Shown piece by piece: positions 46,178-55,318 of a DNA stretch of 64,000 nt; positions within the stretch are counted from its first letter, which is position 1; every line of letters starts with the position of its first letter. Made by a program: the position numbers and the translations under genes. Under the pieces are notes generated by a model. The model did not search any database. It saw nothing but the letters and a program-made list of their open reading frames with translations, and had not been told where the DNA came from. The stretch is from contig NZ_QHJE01000001.1 in assembly GCF_013626205.1 (NCBI RefSeq), forward strand, positions 2,522,501-2,586,500, read 5' to 3'. Source of the DNA: Hyphomicrobium methylovorum (GTDB lineage Bacteria > Pseudomonadota > Alphaproteobacteria > Rhizobiales > Hyphomicrobiaceae).

Positions 46178-47242
46178 TCAGCCTCCGCGCTTCATGGCGT
46201 CGGCGAGGCTGCGCAACATGCTCGCGACCTCCGCCTGCTGTTGCGCCTGTTCGTCAACCCATTCGCGAACGACCTTCTGTTCGGAGCGCATCTGCGTCAC
46301 GAGCTGGTTCACGCCGCGAGCGAGATCGCGCACTTCGTCAGGATTTTGGTTCGGGGCGCCCGTGGCGATGCGCGGTGGCGTGACCGGTTCTTCTGTCAGC
46401 CGGTTGGTGAATTCTTCGAGCGCGCGCTGCATGTCTACGACGGCGCCGAGAAGCTGTCGGTTGATGTAATCGCTCGATGCGGTTCCGGTGCCGCCAGGCG
46501 TCAGCTCTGTGATACCCGACAGCCATTCTTCCAGTTCGTTATAGAAGCGGTTGTGGGCGTGGCTTGCTTGCAGTTCGAGGAAACCCAAGATCAGCGAACC
46601 CGCGAGGCCGAGCAGCGAAGACGAGAACGCAGTGCCCATGCCCTTCAGTGGTGCCGACAGTCCGGCTTTCAGGTCGCTGAACAGCTGAACGTTATCGGCG
46701 GCTTTGGTGTCGAGCGTATCGATGGCTTTGCCGACGGACTGAATGGTTTCAAGCAAGCCCCAGAATGTGCCGAGAAGGCCGAGGAACACCAACAGGCCTA
46801 CGAGATAACGGCCCGTGTCGCGCGCTTCATCGAGGCGCGAGCCGATCGAGTCCATGAAGGAGCGCATTGCGGCGGTGGAGATCGAGATGGTGCCCGTGCG
46901 ATCGCGCAGCATCGTTGCCATCGGCGCGAGCAATACGGGCTTGGCGCTGATGCTGAGCCCAGGGTCGGAAATGCGGAACGCATTCACCCAGCGAATTTCC
47001 GGGTAAAGGCGCATGACCTGACGGAAGGCGTAGATGATGCCGAGAAAGAGCGTGCCGATGATTAGCCCGTTCAAGCCGGGATTGTTCAGGAAGGAATGCT
47101 GGAGCTGATCGAACAGGATGGCGGTCAGGAAGCCGACGAGCGTTAGAAATATCGTCATGCGCAGCAGGAAAACACCGGGAGGCGTCAGCCGCCGAGATAC
47201 CGGGTTCAACGCCGCGGGATCGCCCGGACGATTCTTCGCCAT
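46178..47242 (-). CDS. MotA/TolQ/ExbB-family proton-channel protein
   Basis: A protein of 354 residues with several membrane helices: MTIFLTLVGFLTAILF near residue 29, LNGLIIGTLFLGIIYAF, and the pair LVGLLVFLGLLGTFWGLLETI and ALLGLAGSLILGFLEL-like segments that contain the conserved MotA/ExbB region. The C-terminus is cytoplasmic and coiled. It is paired with the MotB/OmpA-like gene downstream. Similar pairs occur in many Hyphomicrobiales outside flagellar clusters. It is distinct from the Zorya ZorA protein, which is longer and has other partners. Confidence 0.8.
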   Translation of the reverse strand: MAKNRPGDPAALNPVSRRLTPPGVFLLRMTIFLTLVGFLTAILFDQLQHSFLNNPGLNGLIIGTLFLGIIYAFRQVMRLYPEIRWVNAFRISDPGLSISAKPVLLAPMATMLRDRTGTISISTAAMRSFMDSIGSRLDEARDTGRYLVGLLVFLGLLGTFWGLLETIQSVGKAIDTLDTKAADNVQLFSDLKAGLSAPLKGMGTAFSSSLLGLAGSLILGFLELQASHAHNRFYNELEEWLSGITELTPGGTGTASSDYINRQLLGAVVDMQRALEEFTNRLTEEPVTPPRIATGAPNQNPDEVRDLARGVNQLVTQMRSEQKVVREWVDEQAQQQAEVASMLRSLADAMKRGG

Positions 47243-47374
47243 TTACAGTCTCCGGAACAGCCCCACGATCATCAGAACGATCTTAGCGTAAGGCTCTTCC
47301 ATGGAAAACGGGCAACATGATGCCGAAAAGCAATCGTTGTTGGCGAATGCTGCGGAAAATGGTGCTGATGAACG

Positions 47375-48169
47375 TCAGTTTGCGGCGGAGAGAGCCGCGC
47401 CCAATGCCTTGTGAAGACTGGCGTTGGCGGCGAGCACGTCTCCGCTCGTCAGCATCTTGTCTCCGCCATTCAGATCGCTGACGAATCCGCCCGCTTCGCG
47501 CACGAGAACGATTCCTGCCGCGACGTCCCACGGCTGCAGGTTATGCTCCCAGTACGCATCGAACCGTCCAGCAGCCACGAATGCGAGGTCAAGCGCTGCT
47601 GATCCGGAACGGCGGATGCCAGCAACTTCCTGCATCAGCAGGCCCATTTCCTTGAGGAAGCGCGGGTGACCTTGCCGGCCGCGATGCGGAATGCCGGTTG
47701 TGACCAGTGCGTCAGCCAAGGTTTTGCGGGCGGCGACACGCAGGCGCCGGTCGTTCATGTAAGCGCCCTTGCCCTTTTCGGCGGTGAAGAGTTCGTCGCT
47801 TGCGGGATTGTAGATGACGCCAGCAATGAGCTGGCCTTCGCGTTCGAGACCGATCGAAATCGCAAACAGCGGATTGGAGTGCAGGAAATTCGTCGTGCCA
47901 TCGAGCGGATCGACGATCCAGCGATGCGTTTTGTCAGCGCCTTCGACCTCGCCGCGCTCTTCCATCAGGAAGCCGTAGCCAGGGCGCGCTTTGGACAGTT
48001 CCTTGAAAATGATGTCCTCGGCCTTGTGATCCGCTGCGGAGACAAAGTTGGCCGGGCCCTTGATCGAGACCTGAAGCTGCTCGACCTCGCCGAAATCGCG
48101 GACGAGGCTGCGGCCCGCCTTTCTTGCAGCGGAGATCATGACGTTCAGGGTCGGCGATACGTTAGCCAT
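47375..48169 (-). CDS. suhB: Inositol monophosphatase family protein (SuhB-like)
   Basis: A magnesium-dependent phosphatase of 264 residues. The metal and substrate motifs are EERGEVEG, WIVDPLDGTTNFLH and LQPWDVAAGIVLVREAGG, all complete. The family dephosphorylates inositol phosphates, and E. coli SuhB also binds RNA polymerase and NusA in rRNA transcription. It could also serve as a fructose-1,6-bisphosphatase in some bacteria. It lies downstream of the Sel1-repeat gene on the same strand and upstream of the MotA-like gene. Confidence 0.9.
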   Translation of the reverse strand: MANVSPTLNVMISAARKAGRSLVRDFGEVEQLQVSIKGPANFVSAADHKAEDIIFKELSKARPGYGFLMEERGEVEGADKTHRWIVDPLDGTTNFLHSNPLFAISIGLEREGQLIAGVIYNPASDELFTAEKGKGAYMNDRRLRVAARKTLADALVTTGIPHRGRQGHPRFLKEMGLLMQEVAGIRRSGSAALDLAFVAAGRFDAYWEHNLQPWDVAAGIVLVREAGGFVSDLNGGDKMLTSGDVLAANASLHKALGAALSAAN

Positions 48170-48260
48170 GGGAGGTCCGAAAGTTTGGGAGGTACTCGGG
48201 GGCTCTAGCGGCTCTTCCCGGAAGTAGCAAGGTTGCCAACGCCGCTGGCTGATCGCGCGA

Positions 48261-49346
48261 TTAAGGAAGAGCGCTCATTTCGGGCTCAGCCTGGATGTGG
48301 TCGCTCCATGCCGCGGCGGCCGCTTCTGCCTTCTTGCGGTCTGCCTTGGACAGCTTGGCGATCATGTCGTCCATGGTTTGATCGATAACGCCGTGGCGCT
48401 TTGCGATCAGGCGCCACTTGGCTCCCTCCACCGGGTTTTTCTCCATCTTGATGCCTTCGAAGCAGATGTAAGCCATGCGGTTCTGGGCGCCGGGGATGCC
48501 CTTTTCGGCGGCTGCTTTCATCAAAACGGGAATCTTCGGCTCGTCCTTTGTGAGTCCGAACCCTTGCAGCAGCTTCACGGCGTAGTCGTACTGCGCGACG
48601 GGAAGACCCTGCTCTGCGGCGCGTGAAAGCCAGCGTGCGGATTCAAGTGCGTTGGGATCTGTTCCTGTGCCCGTCTGATACAACTCGGCGACGTCGTACT
48701 GCGCTTGCGGCAGACCTTTCTCCGCTGCGAAGCGAATATGCTGAAAGGCGCGTATCGGGTTTTCTGGCTTGCCGTCGCCCTTCAGAAAGAGAACGCCGAG
48801 ATTGTAGTTCGCTTCCGCGTGTCCGGTCAGCGCGGCCTTCTCGAACATCACGGCGGCCATCCGGCGGTCTTTCTTGACGCCGTATCCTTGCGCGAGTGCG
48901 AGCGCGATGGCGAATGTTCCCTGTACGTCTCCGAGCTCGGCGGCCTTCGAGAAATACGAGTAAGCTTTGACGGGATCTTTCTTGATGCCGAGGCCTTCGG
49001 TGTAGATGCGTCCGATCAGCGTGTTGGCTTGCGGTTCGCCACGTGCGGCTGCTTCCTCGGCGAGTTTCAGCGCGGTGAGATATTGCCCTTGGTCGAACGC
49101 CATGTACGCCGCGTCGTCGCCCGTCGCGGGGGCGGTGGAGGGGATGTTTTTCTCAATTTCAGAGGTGCCTGCGTGCGATTGCTTCGCGGCGGCCGGTTTG
49201 GTTACAAGCGGTTTTTCCGGTTCCGGCGCCGATTTGCGCGTAATCCAGGAACTCGTTTCGGCGGCGAGCGGAATGGCGCCGACCATCGTGGATATCAATG
49301 CGATAGCTGCACACGGCAGCATGCTCATTGCAGCCGTGCGTTTCAC
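48261..49346 (-). CDS. Secreted Sel1-repeat protein
   Basis: A protein of 361 residues with a signal peptide (about 1-29) and a Pro/Lys-rich stretch, then about six Sel1-like repeats (about 80-320), each of the GxxAQxxLGxxYxxGxGxxKD type, for example ANTLIGRIYTEGLGIKKDP and AKANYNLGVLFLKG-like units. Such repeats form helical scaffolds that bind other proteins. Exported by prediction, so it probably acts in the periplasm. Its start overlaps the stop of the ThiE-like gene by four bases (ATGA), so the two are translationally coupled. Confidence 0.85.
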   Translation of the reverse strand: MKRTAAMSMLPCAAIALISTMVGAIPLAAETSSWITRKSAPEPEKPLVTKPAAAKQSHAGTSEIEKNIPSTAPATGDDAAYMAFDQGQYLTALKLAEEAAARGEPQANTLIGRIYTEGLGIKKDPVKAYSYFSKAAELGDVQGTFAIALALAQGYGVKKDRRMAAVMFEKAALTGHAEANYNLGVLFLKGDGKPENPIRAFQHIRFAAEKGLPQAQYDVAELYQTGTGTDPNALESARWLSRAAEQGLPVAQYDYAVKLLQGFGLTKDEPKIPVLMKAAAEKGIPGAQNRMAYICFEGIKMEKNPVEGAKWRLIAKRHGVIDQTMDDMIAKLSKADRKKAEAAAAAWSDHIQAEPEMSALP

Positions 49347-50020
49347 TGTGCGTCCTCATGCACTGCCGCTGCGGCGGCAAAATCCTTCGCCCGCGCTACG
49401 GCGTCTTCGACAGAGTCATCCGGACCGATCGTCAGCGTTACGAAGTCAGCGCCAGCCGAGAACAGGTTGCGCGCATGCTCTTCACTGGTAACGTCGAAGG
49501 CGGCGCACGGAATCTCAAAAAGTTCGCTCCACCAGGAAACGAGATCGATCTGCCGCTCTGCGGCGCGGACGCGGTCTCCGACATGGGGCGGGACGCCGAA
49601 CGCGACATAGTCTGCGCCGTTTTCGCCGAGTTCCATCGCGTCATGGCGGGTTCGGCCCGCATCCGCGCCGACGATGGCGTCCTGGGCGGCGCTGCGGCGG
49701 GCATTCGCAAACTCGGTGCCGATCTCTTCGGACCAGGGGATGTGGACGCCATCGGCGGAAAGCGCCACGGCGGTGCCGGGATCGGACAGAACGAGCGCGG
49801 CAGCGTCTTTGGACTGCACGAGCGCCACAAGCTCACGCTTTGCCTGGTCGTTCAGGCCGCTACCGTCGAACCGCAGCAGCACACTCGCAATGGGGCTCGT
49901 GGCAAAGACGTGGCTCAGCACGTCTCGTGCGCCCTCAAGTGAACGGGCGCCCACGGCAAAGTCTATGTAGAGGCGGGCATCGCGCGACACGAAAGTCTTC
50001 TCCGGATCAGGTGTGCTCAA
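49343..50020 (-). CDS. Thiamine phosphate synthase-like protein (ThiE/TenI fold)
   Basis: A TIM-barrel protein of 225 residues resembling the thiamine phosphate synthase family. Features are ALVLSDPGTAVALSADGVHIPW, DAIVGADAGRTRHDAMELGENGADYVAFG and DVTSEEHARNLFSAGADFVTLT. True ThiE couples the HMP and thiazole phosphates. Some key residues are diverged, and it is paired with a secreted Sel1 protein and not with thiamine genes, so enzymatic ThiE function is doubtful. The coupling with the Sel1-repeat gene by ATGA overlap suggests a linked but unknown role. Confidence 0.65.
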   Translation of the reverse strand: MSTPDPEKTFVSRDARLYIDFAVGARSLEGARDVLSHVFATSPIASVLLRFDGSGLNDQAKRELVALVQSKDAAALVLSDPGTAVALSADGVHIPWSEEIGTEFANARRSAAQDAIVGADAGRTRHDAMELGENGADYVAFGVPPHVGDRVRAAERQIDLVSWWSELFEIPCAAFDVTSEEHARNLFSAGADFVTLTIGPDDSVEDAVARAKDFAAAAAVHEDAQ

Positions 50021-50273
50021 TCGAAGCCGAATGCGGCAGAAACAAGAAGGACATTCGAGCCAGACCCTTATAGCGCAATGCGAATCGCGTTTTGGGGGTC
50101 ACAGAGCGTTTTTTTCGCCGGATTAAGCGATTGTGGAGGTTTACCCTAGGGAGAGAACGGGCCATGGTTCGGCGCGGTCTCGAGTTTCGGCGTTATTCCG
50201 CCAACATGAGGGCTCACGAACTGCTCGGGGACACCGGCATCTCAGCGCCTCTCGCCTTTCGGAGCCTATCCGC

Positions 50274-52553
50274 ATGAAGAATTTTTCCGCTCTTTGCGTT
50301 CTTGGTGTGAGCGCGCTGGCGCTATCCGTTTTCAATACAGGTGCTGTGCGCGCGACTGACGCGAACGCGCCAGCGGACACCGCTGCACCGGCTGCCTCAG
50401 CCGTACCGGGAGGCGCTCCAGAAGCGCCGGGGGATGCGCCAGCGGCCGCTTCTTCGCCGACAGCACCACAAACCACGGGCGCTATTCACACCGACGATGC
50501 AACTCCGCCGTCTTCAGCTACAGCGGCTGCTCCTGACGCGCCAACGGCTCCGGCCAACGAGCCGAGTGCTACAGCGGCTGAGCCCACTGCCACGCATGAT
50601 GGCCCGTCGACGGCTGCTGCAACTCCAACCGAGTCGACTCCGGCGGCGCCGCCAGCGGCCAGTACGTCGACACCTGCCGCAACACCAGACTCGACGACGG
50701 CGCAACCATCTCAGCCCGCATCGCCTGCTGCTGAGGCCGCCGCGGCGGCAAGCGTGCCAGCAGCGAGCCCTGTCGTGGAAGCTGCACGCAAGCGGCTTAC
50801 CGATCAATCGATCGCGGGTCGAAAGAATTTGGCTTCTGACGTCGCTGCCGCAAGCGCGTTCTACGCGACGCGGACCGATGCGCTCTGGATTGCGAATGAC
50901 GCTTATACCGACAAGGCAAAGAGCGTCATTTCGGAGCTCAAGAAAGCAGGCGACTGGGGACTTGAAGCATCGGATTTCCCCGTCGCTGAGCTTGCGTCTG
51001 GCGCAACGCCTGAAGCCGCAGGCAATGCTGAAGCGGAGTTGACGCTCGCAGCGCTCAAGTATGCGCGGTATGCCCGCGGCGGTCGTTTGGATCCGCTGGC
51101 GCTCAGCAACATCTTCGACATGAAGCCGCCGGTCAAAGACGCCAACGAGGTGATGAAGGAACTTGCGGAAGCTTCTGAGCCGGGCAAGTATCTCGTGCAC
51201 CTCAATCCGAAGCACGACGGCTTCGAAAAGCTGCGCCAGGAATTGATCAAGGCGCGTGGGCCTGAAGAACCTGAAGCGACTGTCGATCCGGCACTGCTCG
51301 TCAACATTCCGAGCGGAAAGCTCATTCGGCCCGGAATGCGAAACGATCAAGTTTCGTTGCTGCGTCAGCGCCTCAAAACGCCGTCGGAAAACGCTGAAGA
51401 CGATGATCTTTACGATGAGAAACTCGTAGGCGCTGTAGAGGATTACCAGCGCGAGCACGGTCTTCGCGTCGATGGGATTGTGGGTGGTCAGCTGCGCACC
51501 GCGCTCAACAACGAGGGCAAGCCCGAGAAGGCCGATCCCGCGCGCAATGTCGATCGTCTCATCGCCAACATGGAGCGCTGGCGCTGGTTGCCGGAGAACC
51601 TCGGCGATTTCTACGTGTTGAACAACACGCCCCAGTTCGTCAGCGAAATCTGGAAGGGAAAAGAGCTCAAGCTGCGCCAGAAGATGATCGTTGGCATGCC
51701 GTCCTGGCCCACGCCGATCATGATGGCGGATATGAAGTACGTCATGTTCCGGCCAAGCTGGGGCATGCCGGACGGAATCAAGCAGAAAGAGCTTCTGCCG
51801 CGTCTTCGCAGAGCTTCGAACTCGGGGAATAACTTCTTCGATCAGCTGTTCGGCGGTGGTGGCGGCGGTGGTGGCGCGCGCGTTCTCGAAGCCTACAAGC
51901 TGCAGGTGTCTTACAACGGACAGAAGATCAATCCGGATTCGATCAACTGGAGCACGGCCGACATTCGTCGCTTCAGCTTCGTGCAGCCGCCGGGGCCTGA
52001 AAATCCGCTCGGCCTCGTGAAATTCCGCTTTCCGAACCGGCATGACGTCTACATGCACGATACGCCGGAACGGAGCCTGTTCGGCCGTAGCGCTCGTGCG
52101 TTGAGCCATGGCTGCATGCGCGTCGAGGAGCCTCGGCGCACGGCGGAAATTCTTCTGCAGGAAGACAAAGGGTATTCGGAGCAGAAGGTCGGTGAACTCT
52201 GGAACAGCGGAGCCGACGTGACGCTCGATCGTCCGGTTCCGGTTTACCTCGCTTACTTCACGGCACGCGTGGACGACAGCGGACGGCTCGCGACCTACGG
52301 AGACATTTACGGTTTCGACTCTCGCGTTATGTCGGCGCTTCGTGGGCGGCCGGTGCGTTACAACGCGCCGGAAGCGATTGATCCGAGCTCTGGCGATGTC
52401 GATAGTTCGTACGTCAGTGATGCAGGCGGTTATTCGGATTCGGTCGCGCCGGCACGCAAGACCAACAACAAGAAGACCGCTCGCAGTAAGCGCGAGCCGA
52501 AGTCGGCCGGTACGACGCTGCAGGATGCACTGTCGAATATCTTCCTGAACTGA
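50274..52553 (+). CDS. Periplasmic L,D-transpeptidase, YcbB-like
   Basis: Forms 3-3 cross-links in peptidoglycan or attaches proteins to it; the sequence gives a YcbB-type layout of 759 residues. A signal peptide (about 1-26) is followed by about 150 residues of Ala/Pro/Thr-rich low complexity. A peptidoglycan-binding repeat (PGMRNDQVSLLRQRL, then AVEDYQREHGLRVDGIVGG) precedes the YkuD catalytic domain. The active-site motif is complete: HDTPERSLFGRSARALSHGCMR, with the nucleophile Cys in SHGCMR. A run of seven or more glycines precedes the domain. ATG 50274 lies ten bases after GGAG. A terminator follows. Confidence 0.88.
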   Translation: MKNFSALCVLGVSALALSVFNTGAVRATDANAPADTAAPAASAVPGGAPEAPGDAPAAASSPTAPQTTGAIHTDDATPPSSATAAAPDAPTAPANEPSATAAEPTATHDGPSTAAATPTESTPAAPPAASTSTPAATPDSTTAQPSQPASPAAEAAAAASVPAASPVVEAARKRLTDQSIAGRKNLASDVAAASAFYATRTDALWIANDAYTDKAKSVISELKKAGDWGLEASDFPVAELASGATPEAAGNAEAELTLAALKYARYARGGRLDPLALSNIFDMKPPVKDANEVMKELAEASEPGKYLVHLNPKHDGFEKLRQELIKARGPEEPEATVDPALLVNIPSGKLIRPGMRNDQVSLLRQRLKTPSENAEDDDLYDEKLVGAVEDYQREHGLRVDGIVGGQLRTALNNEGKPEKADPARNVDRLIANMERWRWLPENLGDFYVLNNTPQFVSEIWKGKELKLRQKMIVGMPSWPTPIMMADMKYVMFRPSWGMPDGIKQKELLPRLRRASNSGNNFFDQLFGGGGGGGGARVLEAYKLQVSYNGQKINPDSINWSTADIRRFSFVQPPGPENPLGLVKFRFPNRHDVYMHDTPERSLFGRSARALSHGCMRVEEPRRTAEILLQEDKGYSEQKVGELWNSGADVTLDRPVPVYLAYFTARVDDSGRLATYGDIYGFDSRVMSALRGRPVRYNAPEAIDPSSGDVDSSYVSDAGGYSDSVAPARKTNNKKTARSKREPKSAGTTLQDALSNIFLN

Positions 52554-52577
52554 TCGGCGCTCTCGCGCATCACATTA

Positions 52578-52607
52578 AAAAAGGGCGGCTCGATAGCCGC
52601 CCTTTTT
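52578..52607. terminator. Bidirectional terminator between the transpeptidase and aldolase genes
   Basis: AAAAAGGGCGGCT at 52578-52590 pairs with AGCCGCCCTTTTT at 52595-52607 around CGAT. The 13-base stem has A/T-rich ends that serve both converging transcripts. Confidence 0.92.
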
Positions 52608-52646
52608 CATTTGTATTCGGTTGTCGGAGAAATCGAGCGCGCGCTG

Positions 52647-53681
52647 TTACGCGGCTTTCTCGAGTTTCTCTGCCCATTTGCCTTCAGCGGCGAGGCCGTT
52701 CATTTTTGCACGGTGTGCGAATGCACGCTGCGCGGCGGCAACGTTTTCCGTCTTGCCGCCCCAGGCCTTGATGGCTGCCGCCTGGAGAGCGCGGCCGTAC
52801 GAGAACGTGAGCGCCCAAGGCAGCGGACCCGCAGCGTTCATCAGCGACAGATGCTCGGTCGCTGCTTCGTCGGACTGGCCGCCCGAGAGGAAGGCGATGC
52901 CCGGAACAGAAGCCGGAACCGTTGCCTTCAGTACAGCGACCGTTTTTTCCGCGACTTCGGCGGCAATGGCCTGCTTGGCCGCCTTTTGACCGGCGATGAC
53001 CATGTTCGGTTTCAGGATCATGCCTTCGAGATCGACGCGCGCATCGTAGAGTTCACGGAACACCGTGCGGAGAACCCATTCCGTCACCCGGTAGCATTCG
53101 TCGATGTCGTGGGACGAATGCGGACCGTCCATCAGGACTTCCGGTTCGACGATCGGAACGATGCCAGCTTCCTGCGCGAGAGCCGCGTAACGAGCGAGCG
53201 CGTGTGCGTTGGCCTTGACGCAATTCCATGTCGGGATGCCGTCAGCGATCGTGATGACGCCGCGCCACTTGGCGAAGCGCGCACCGAGTTTGTGATATTC
53301 GGCGAAACGCTCGCGCAAACCGTCGAGGCCTTCAGTGACCGTCTCGATTTTGACGGTGGGGCCGGGGAGGGGTTTCGCGCCGGTATCGACCTTGATGCCG
53401 GGAATGGAGCCTGCCGCCTTCATAACGTCGACGAGCGGCGTGCCGTCTTTCGCTTTCTGACGGATCGTCTCGTCGTACAGGATGACGCCCGAGACGTTGT
53501 TTTTCATCGCGTCTGTCGTGCGGAACAGCAGTTCGCGATAGTCGCGGCGGCTGTCTTCCGTCGACGTCAGATTGATGGTGTCAAATCGCTTCTTGATCGT
53601 GCTGGTGCTTTCGTCCGCAGCCAGAATGCCCTTACCGGGCGCAACCAGAGCGCGGGCGATGTCTTGAATTTTTTCGCTCAT
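52647..53681 (-). CDS. Class I fructose-bisphosphate aldolase
   Basis: Schiff-base aldolase splitting fructose-1,6-bisphosphate, 344 residues. It starts MSEKIQDIARALVAPGKGILAADEST at ATG 53681; the residues open upstream overlap the GAPDH gene antisense. Family signatures are KWRGVI, IVEPEVLMDG, and the catalytic lysine in GMILKPNMV, with LSGGQSDEAATEHL and ALTFSYGRALQ. It is the eukaryote-like class I form found in several alphaproteobacteria. It lies 80 bases after gap on the same strand, so the two glycolytic genes probably form one transcript. Confidence 0.93.
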   Translation of the reverse strand: MSEKIQDIARALVAPGKGILAADESTSTIKKRFDTINLTSTEDSRRDYRELLFRTTDAMKNNVSGVILYDETIRQKAKDGTPLVDVMKAAGSIPGIKVDTGAKPLPGPTVKIETVTEGLDGLRERFAEYHKLGARFAKWRGVITIADGIPTWNCVKANAHALARYAALAQEAGIVPIVEPEVLMDGPHSSHDIDECYRVTEWVLRTVFRELYDARVDLEGMILKPNMVIAGQKAAKQAIAAEVAEKTVAVLKATVPASVPGIAFLSGGQSDEAATEHLSLMNAAGPLPWALTFSYGRALQAAAIKAWGGKTENVAAAQRAFAHRAKMNGLAAEGKWAEKLEKAA

Positions 53682-53761
53682 AAGAAACTCCGTCGTGCCG
53701 TTTACGTGTTCTGAATATGGATCGGGCGCCGTTACCGGGCGCCCGAATTGAATTGAATGAC

Positions 53762-54769
53762 TTAGAGCAGTTTCCCCATCGCGACGGCAGTATCTGCCAT
53801 GCGGTTCGAGAAACCCCACTCGTTGTCGTACCAGGACAGCACGCGGACGAGGTTGCCGTCCATAACCTTCGTCTGATCAAGGTGGAAGATAGACGAATGG
53901 CTGTCGTGGTTGAAATCCACTGAGACGTTTGGTTGATCCGTAACCCCAAGGATGCCCTTGAGTTCCTGCGACGCGGCGCGCTTCACGGCGGCGTTGATCT
54001 CATCCTTGGCCGTTTCGCGCTTGGAAACGAACTTGAAATCGATAACGGAGACGTTCGGCGTCGGCACGCGAATGGCGGTGCCGTCGAGGCGGCCGTTCAA
54101 TTCGGGCAGGACGAGGCCGACGGCCTTGGCGGCGCCGGTCGAGGTCGGGATCATCGAAAGTGCCGCCGCGCGGCCGCGATAGAGATCCTTGTGCATCGTA
54201 TCGAGCGTCGGCTGATCGCCGGTGTAGGAGTGGATGGTCGTCATGAAGCCTTTGTCGATGCCGACCAATTCGTTCAACACCTTCACGACCGGCGCGAGGC
54301 AGTTCGTCGTGCAGGATGCGTTCGAAACGACGACGTGGTCCTTCGTCAGCTTTTCATGGTTGACGCCGTAGACGACCGTGAGATCGGCGCCGTCAGCAGG
54401 CGCGGAAACGAGAACGCGCTTGGCGCCAGCATCGAGATGCATCTTGGCTTTATCACGCGCGGTGAAAATGCCGGTGCATTCGAGCGCAATATCAACGCCC
54501 ATTGCCTTGTGCGGAAGTTCGGCCGGATTCTTGATGGCCGTTACCTTGATCGGTCCGCGACCAGCATCGATCGTATCGCCCGATACTTTAACTTCGTGAG
54601 GGAAGCGACCGTGCACACTGTCGAAGCGCAAAAGATGTGCATTCGTTTCGACGGGACCGAGATCGTTGATAGCAACGACTTCAATATCGGTCCGGCCACT
54701 TTCAATAATTGCGCGCAGCACATTGCGACCGATACGGCCGAAACCGTTGATCGCCACCTTCACTGTCAT
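53762..54769 (-). CDS. gap: Glyceraldehyde-3-phosphate dehydrogenase, type I
   Basis: NAD-dependent enzyme of glycolysis and gluconeogenesis, 335 residues. The Rossmann start is VKVAINGFGRIGRNVLRA, the catalytic cysteine is in SNASCTTNCLAPV, and the phosphate sites include TGDQPTLDTMH and RAAALSMIPTSTGAAKAVG. ATG 54769 is the family start. A 15-base palindrome (TTGTTA-TCG-TAACAA) lies about 70 bases upstream and may be an operator for a sugar-responsive repressor. It is followed by the class I aldolase gene. Confidence 0.96.
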   Translation of the reverse strand: MTVKVAINGFGRIGRNVLRAIIESGRTDIEVVAINDLGPVETNAHLLRFDSVHGRFPHEVKVSGDTIDAGRGPIKVTAIKNPAELPHKAMGVDIALECTGIFTARDKAKMHLDAGAKRVLVSAPADGADLTVVYGVNHEKLTKDHVVVSNASCTTNCLAPVVKVLNELVGIDKGFMTTIHSYTGDQPTLDTMHKDLYRGRAAALSMIPTSTGAAKAVGLVLPELNGRLDGTAIRVPTPNVSVIDFKFVSKRETAKDEINAAVKRAASQELKGILGVTDQPNVSVDFNHDSHSSIFHLDQTKVMDGNLVRVLSWYDNEWGFSNRMADTAVAMGKLL

Positions 54770-54836
54770 TCTGGGGAATCCTCCGATCAAAGCTGACTTG
54801 CGGCGGAGTTTGGCTCGTGCGCCGCATAACCTCTTC

Positions 54837-54851
54837 TTGTTATCGTAACAA
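54837..54851. promoter_or_regulatory. Palindromic operator candidate upstream of gap
   Basis: TTGTTA and TAACAA flank TCG, a perfect inverted repeat 68 bases before the gap ATG. Its form resembles sites of LacI- or RpiR-type carbon regulators, but the regulator is unknown. Confidence 0.45.
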
Positions 54852-55049
54852 TTGGGGTCTTTGAATGAGACCTAGTGGACATCTGCCCACGTGGCAAGGT
54901 TCGAAGGCTGCGACCCTTCTCGTTCAATTTTTTTGATTTACGCAGTTAAACACACGCTCGTTGTTGACGGCGTTTACGATACGCGTAACGTAGGGAGATG
55001 CACTGGTGATACGCGTCAATCGTGTCGCTCGAGAGGGCGATGAGAGGCC

Positions 55050-55271
55050 ATGACTGAACGCAACACCGCGAAAATCAAAACGGCCGTCGATCTTAAGCCG
55101 GCCCGCAAATCCGTTACGGACGGAAACGTCAGGGCGGAGAACGTTAGGCTTCGCGCGGAGCTGGCAACTGCCCGGCAGCGCATTGCCGAACTGGAACAAC
55201 GCACAGTTGATGCGCTCAATCGGATTGATTGGGCCCTCGATTCGCTTCATAACTTCGCGCACGAAGACTAG
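55050..55271 (+). CDS. Small coiled-coil protein upstream of zapA
   Basis: A protein of 73 residues, basic at the N-terminus then a single heptad-rich helix (NVRAENVRLRAELATARQRIA, then ELEQRTVDALNRIDWAL). It resembles DUF4164-type coiled-coil proteins that accompany zapA in Hyphomicrobiales, but the match is by pattern only. AGAGG is very close to the ATG, giving a weak site. It lies 47 bases before zapA on the same strand, suggesting a shared transcript and a possible division-related role. Confidence 0.72.
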   Translation: MTERNTAKIKTAVDLKPARKSVTDGNVRAENVRLRAELATARQRIAELEQRTVDALNRIDWALDSLHNFAHED

Positions 55272-55318
55272 TGCGCGGCGTTTGAGCGGGAGGGCGGCAG
55301 CGCGTCGCCAACGGCTGC

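Noticed and set aside
45145-47242. Zorya anti-phage defence (ZorA/ZorB-like pair)
   Set aside because: The two folds match in outline, but there is no ZorC, ZorD or ZorE gene beside them, the MotA-like protein lacks the long ZorA tail, and neighbours are housekeeping genes.
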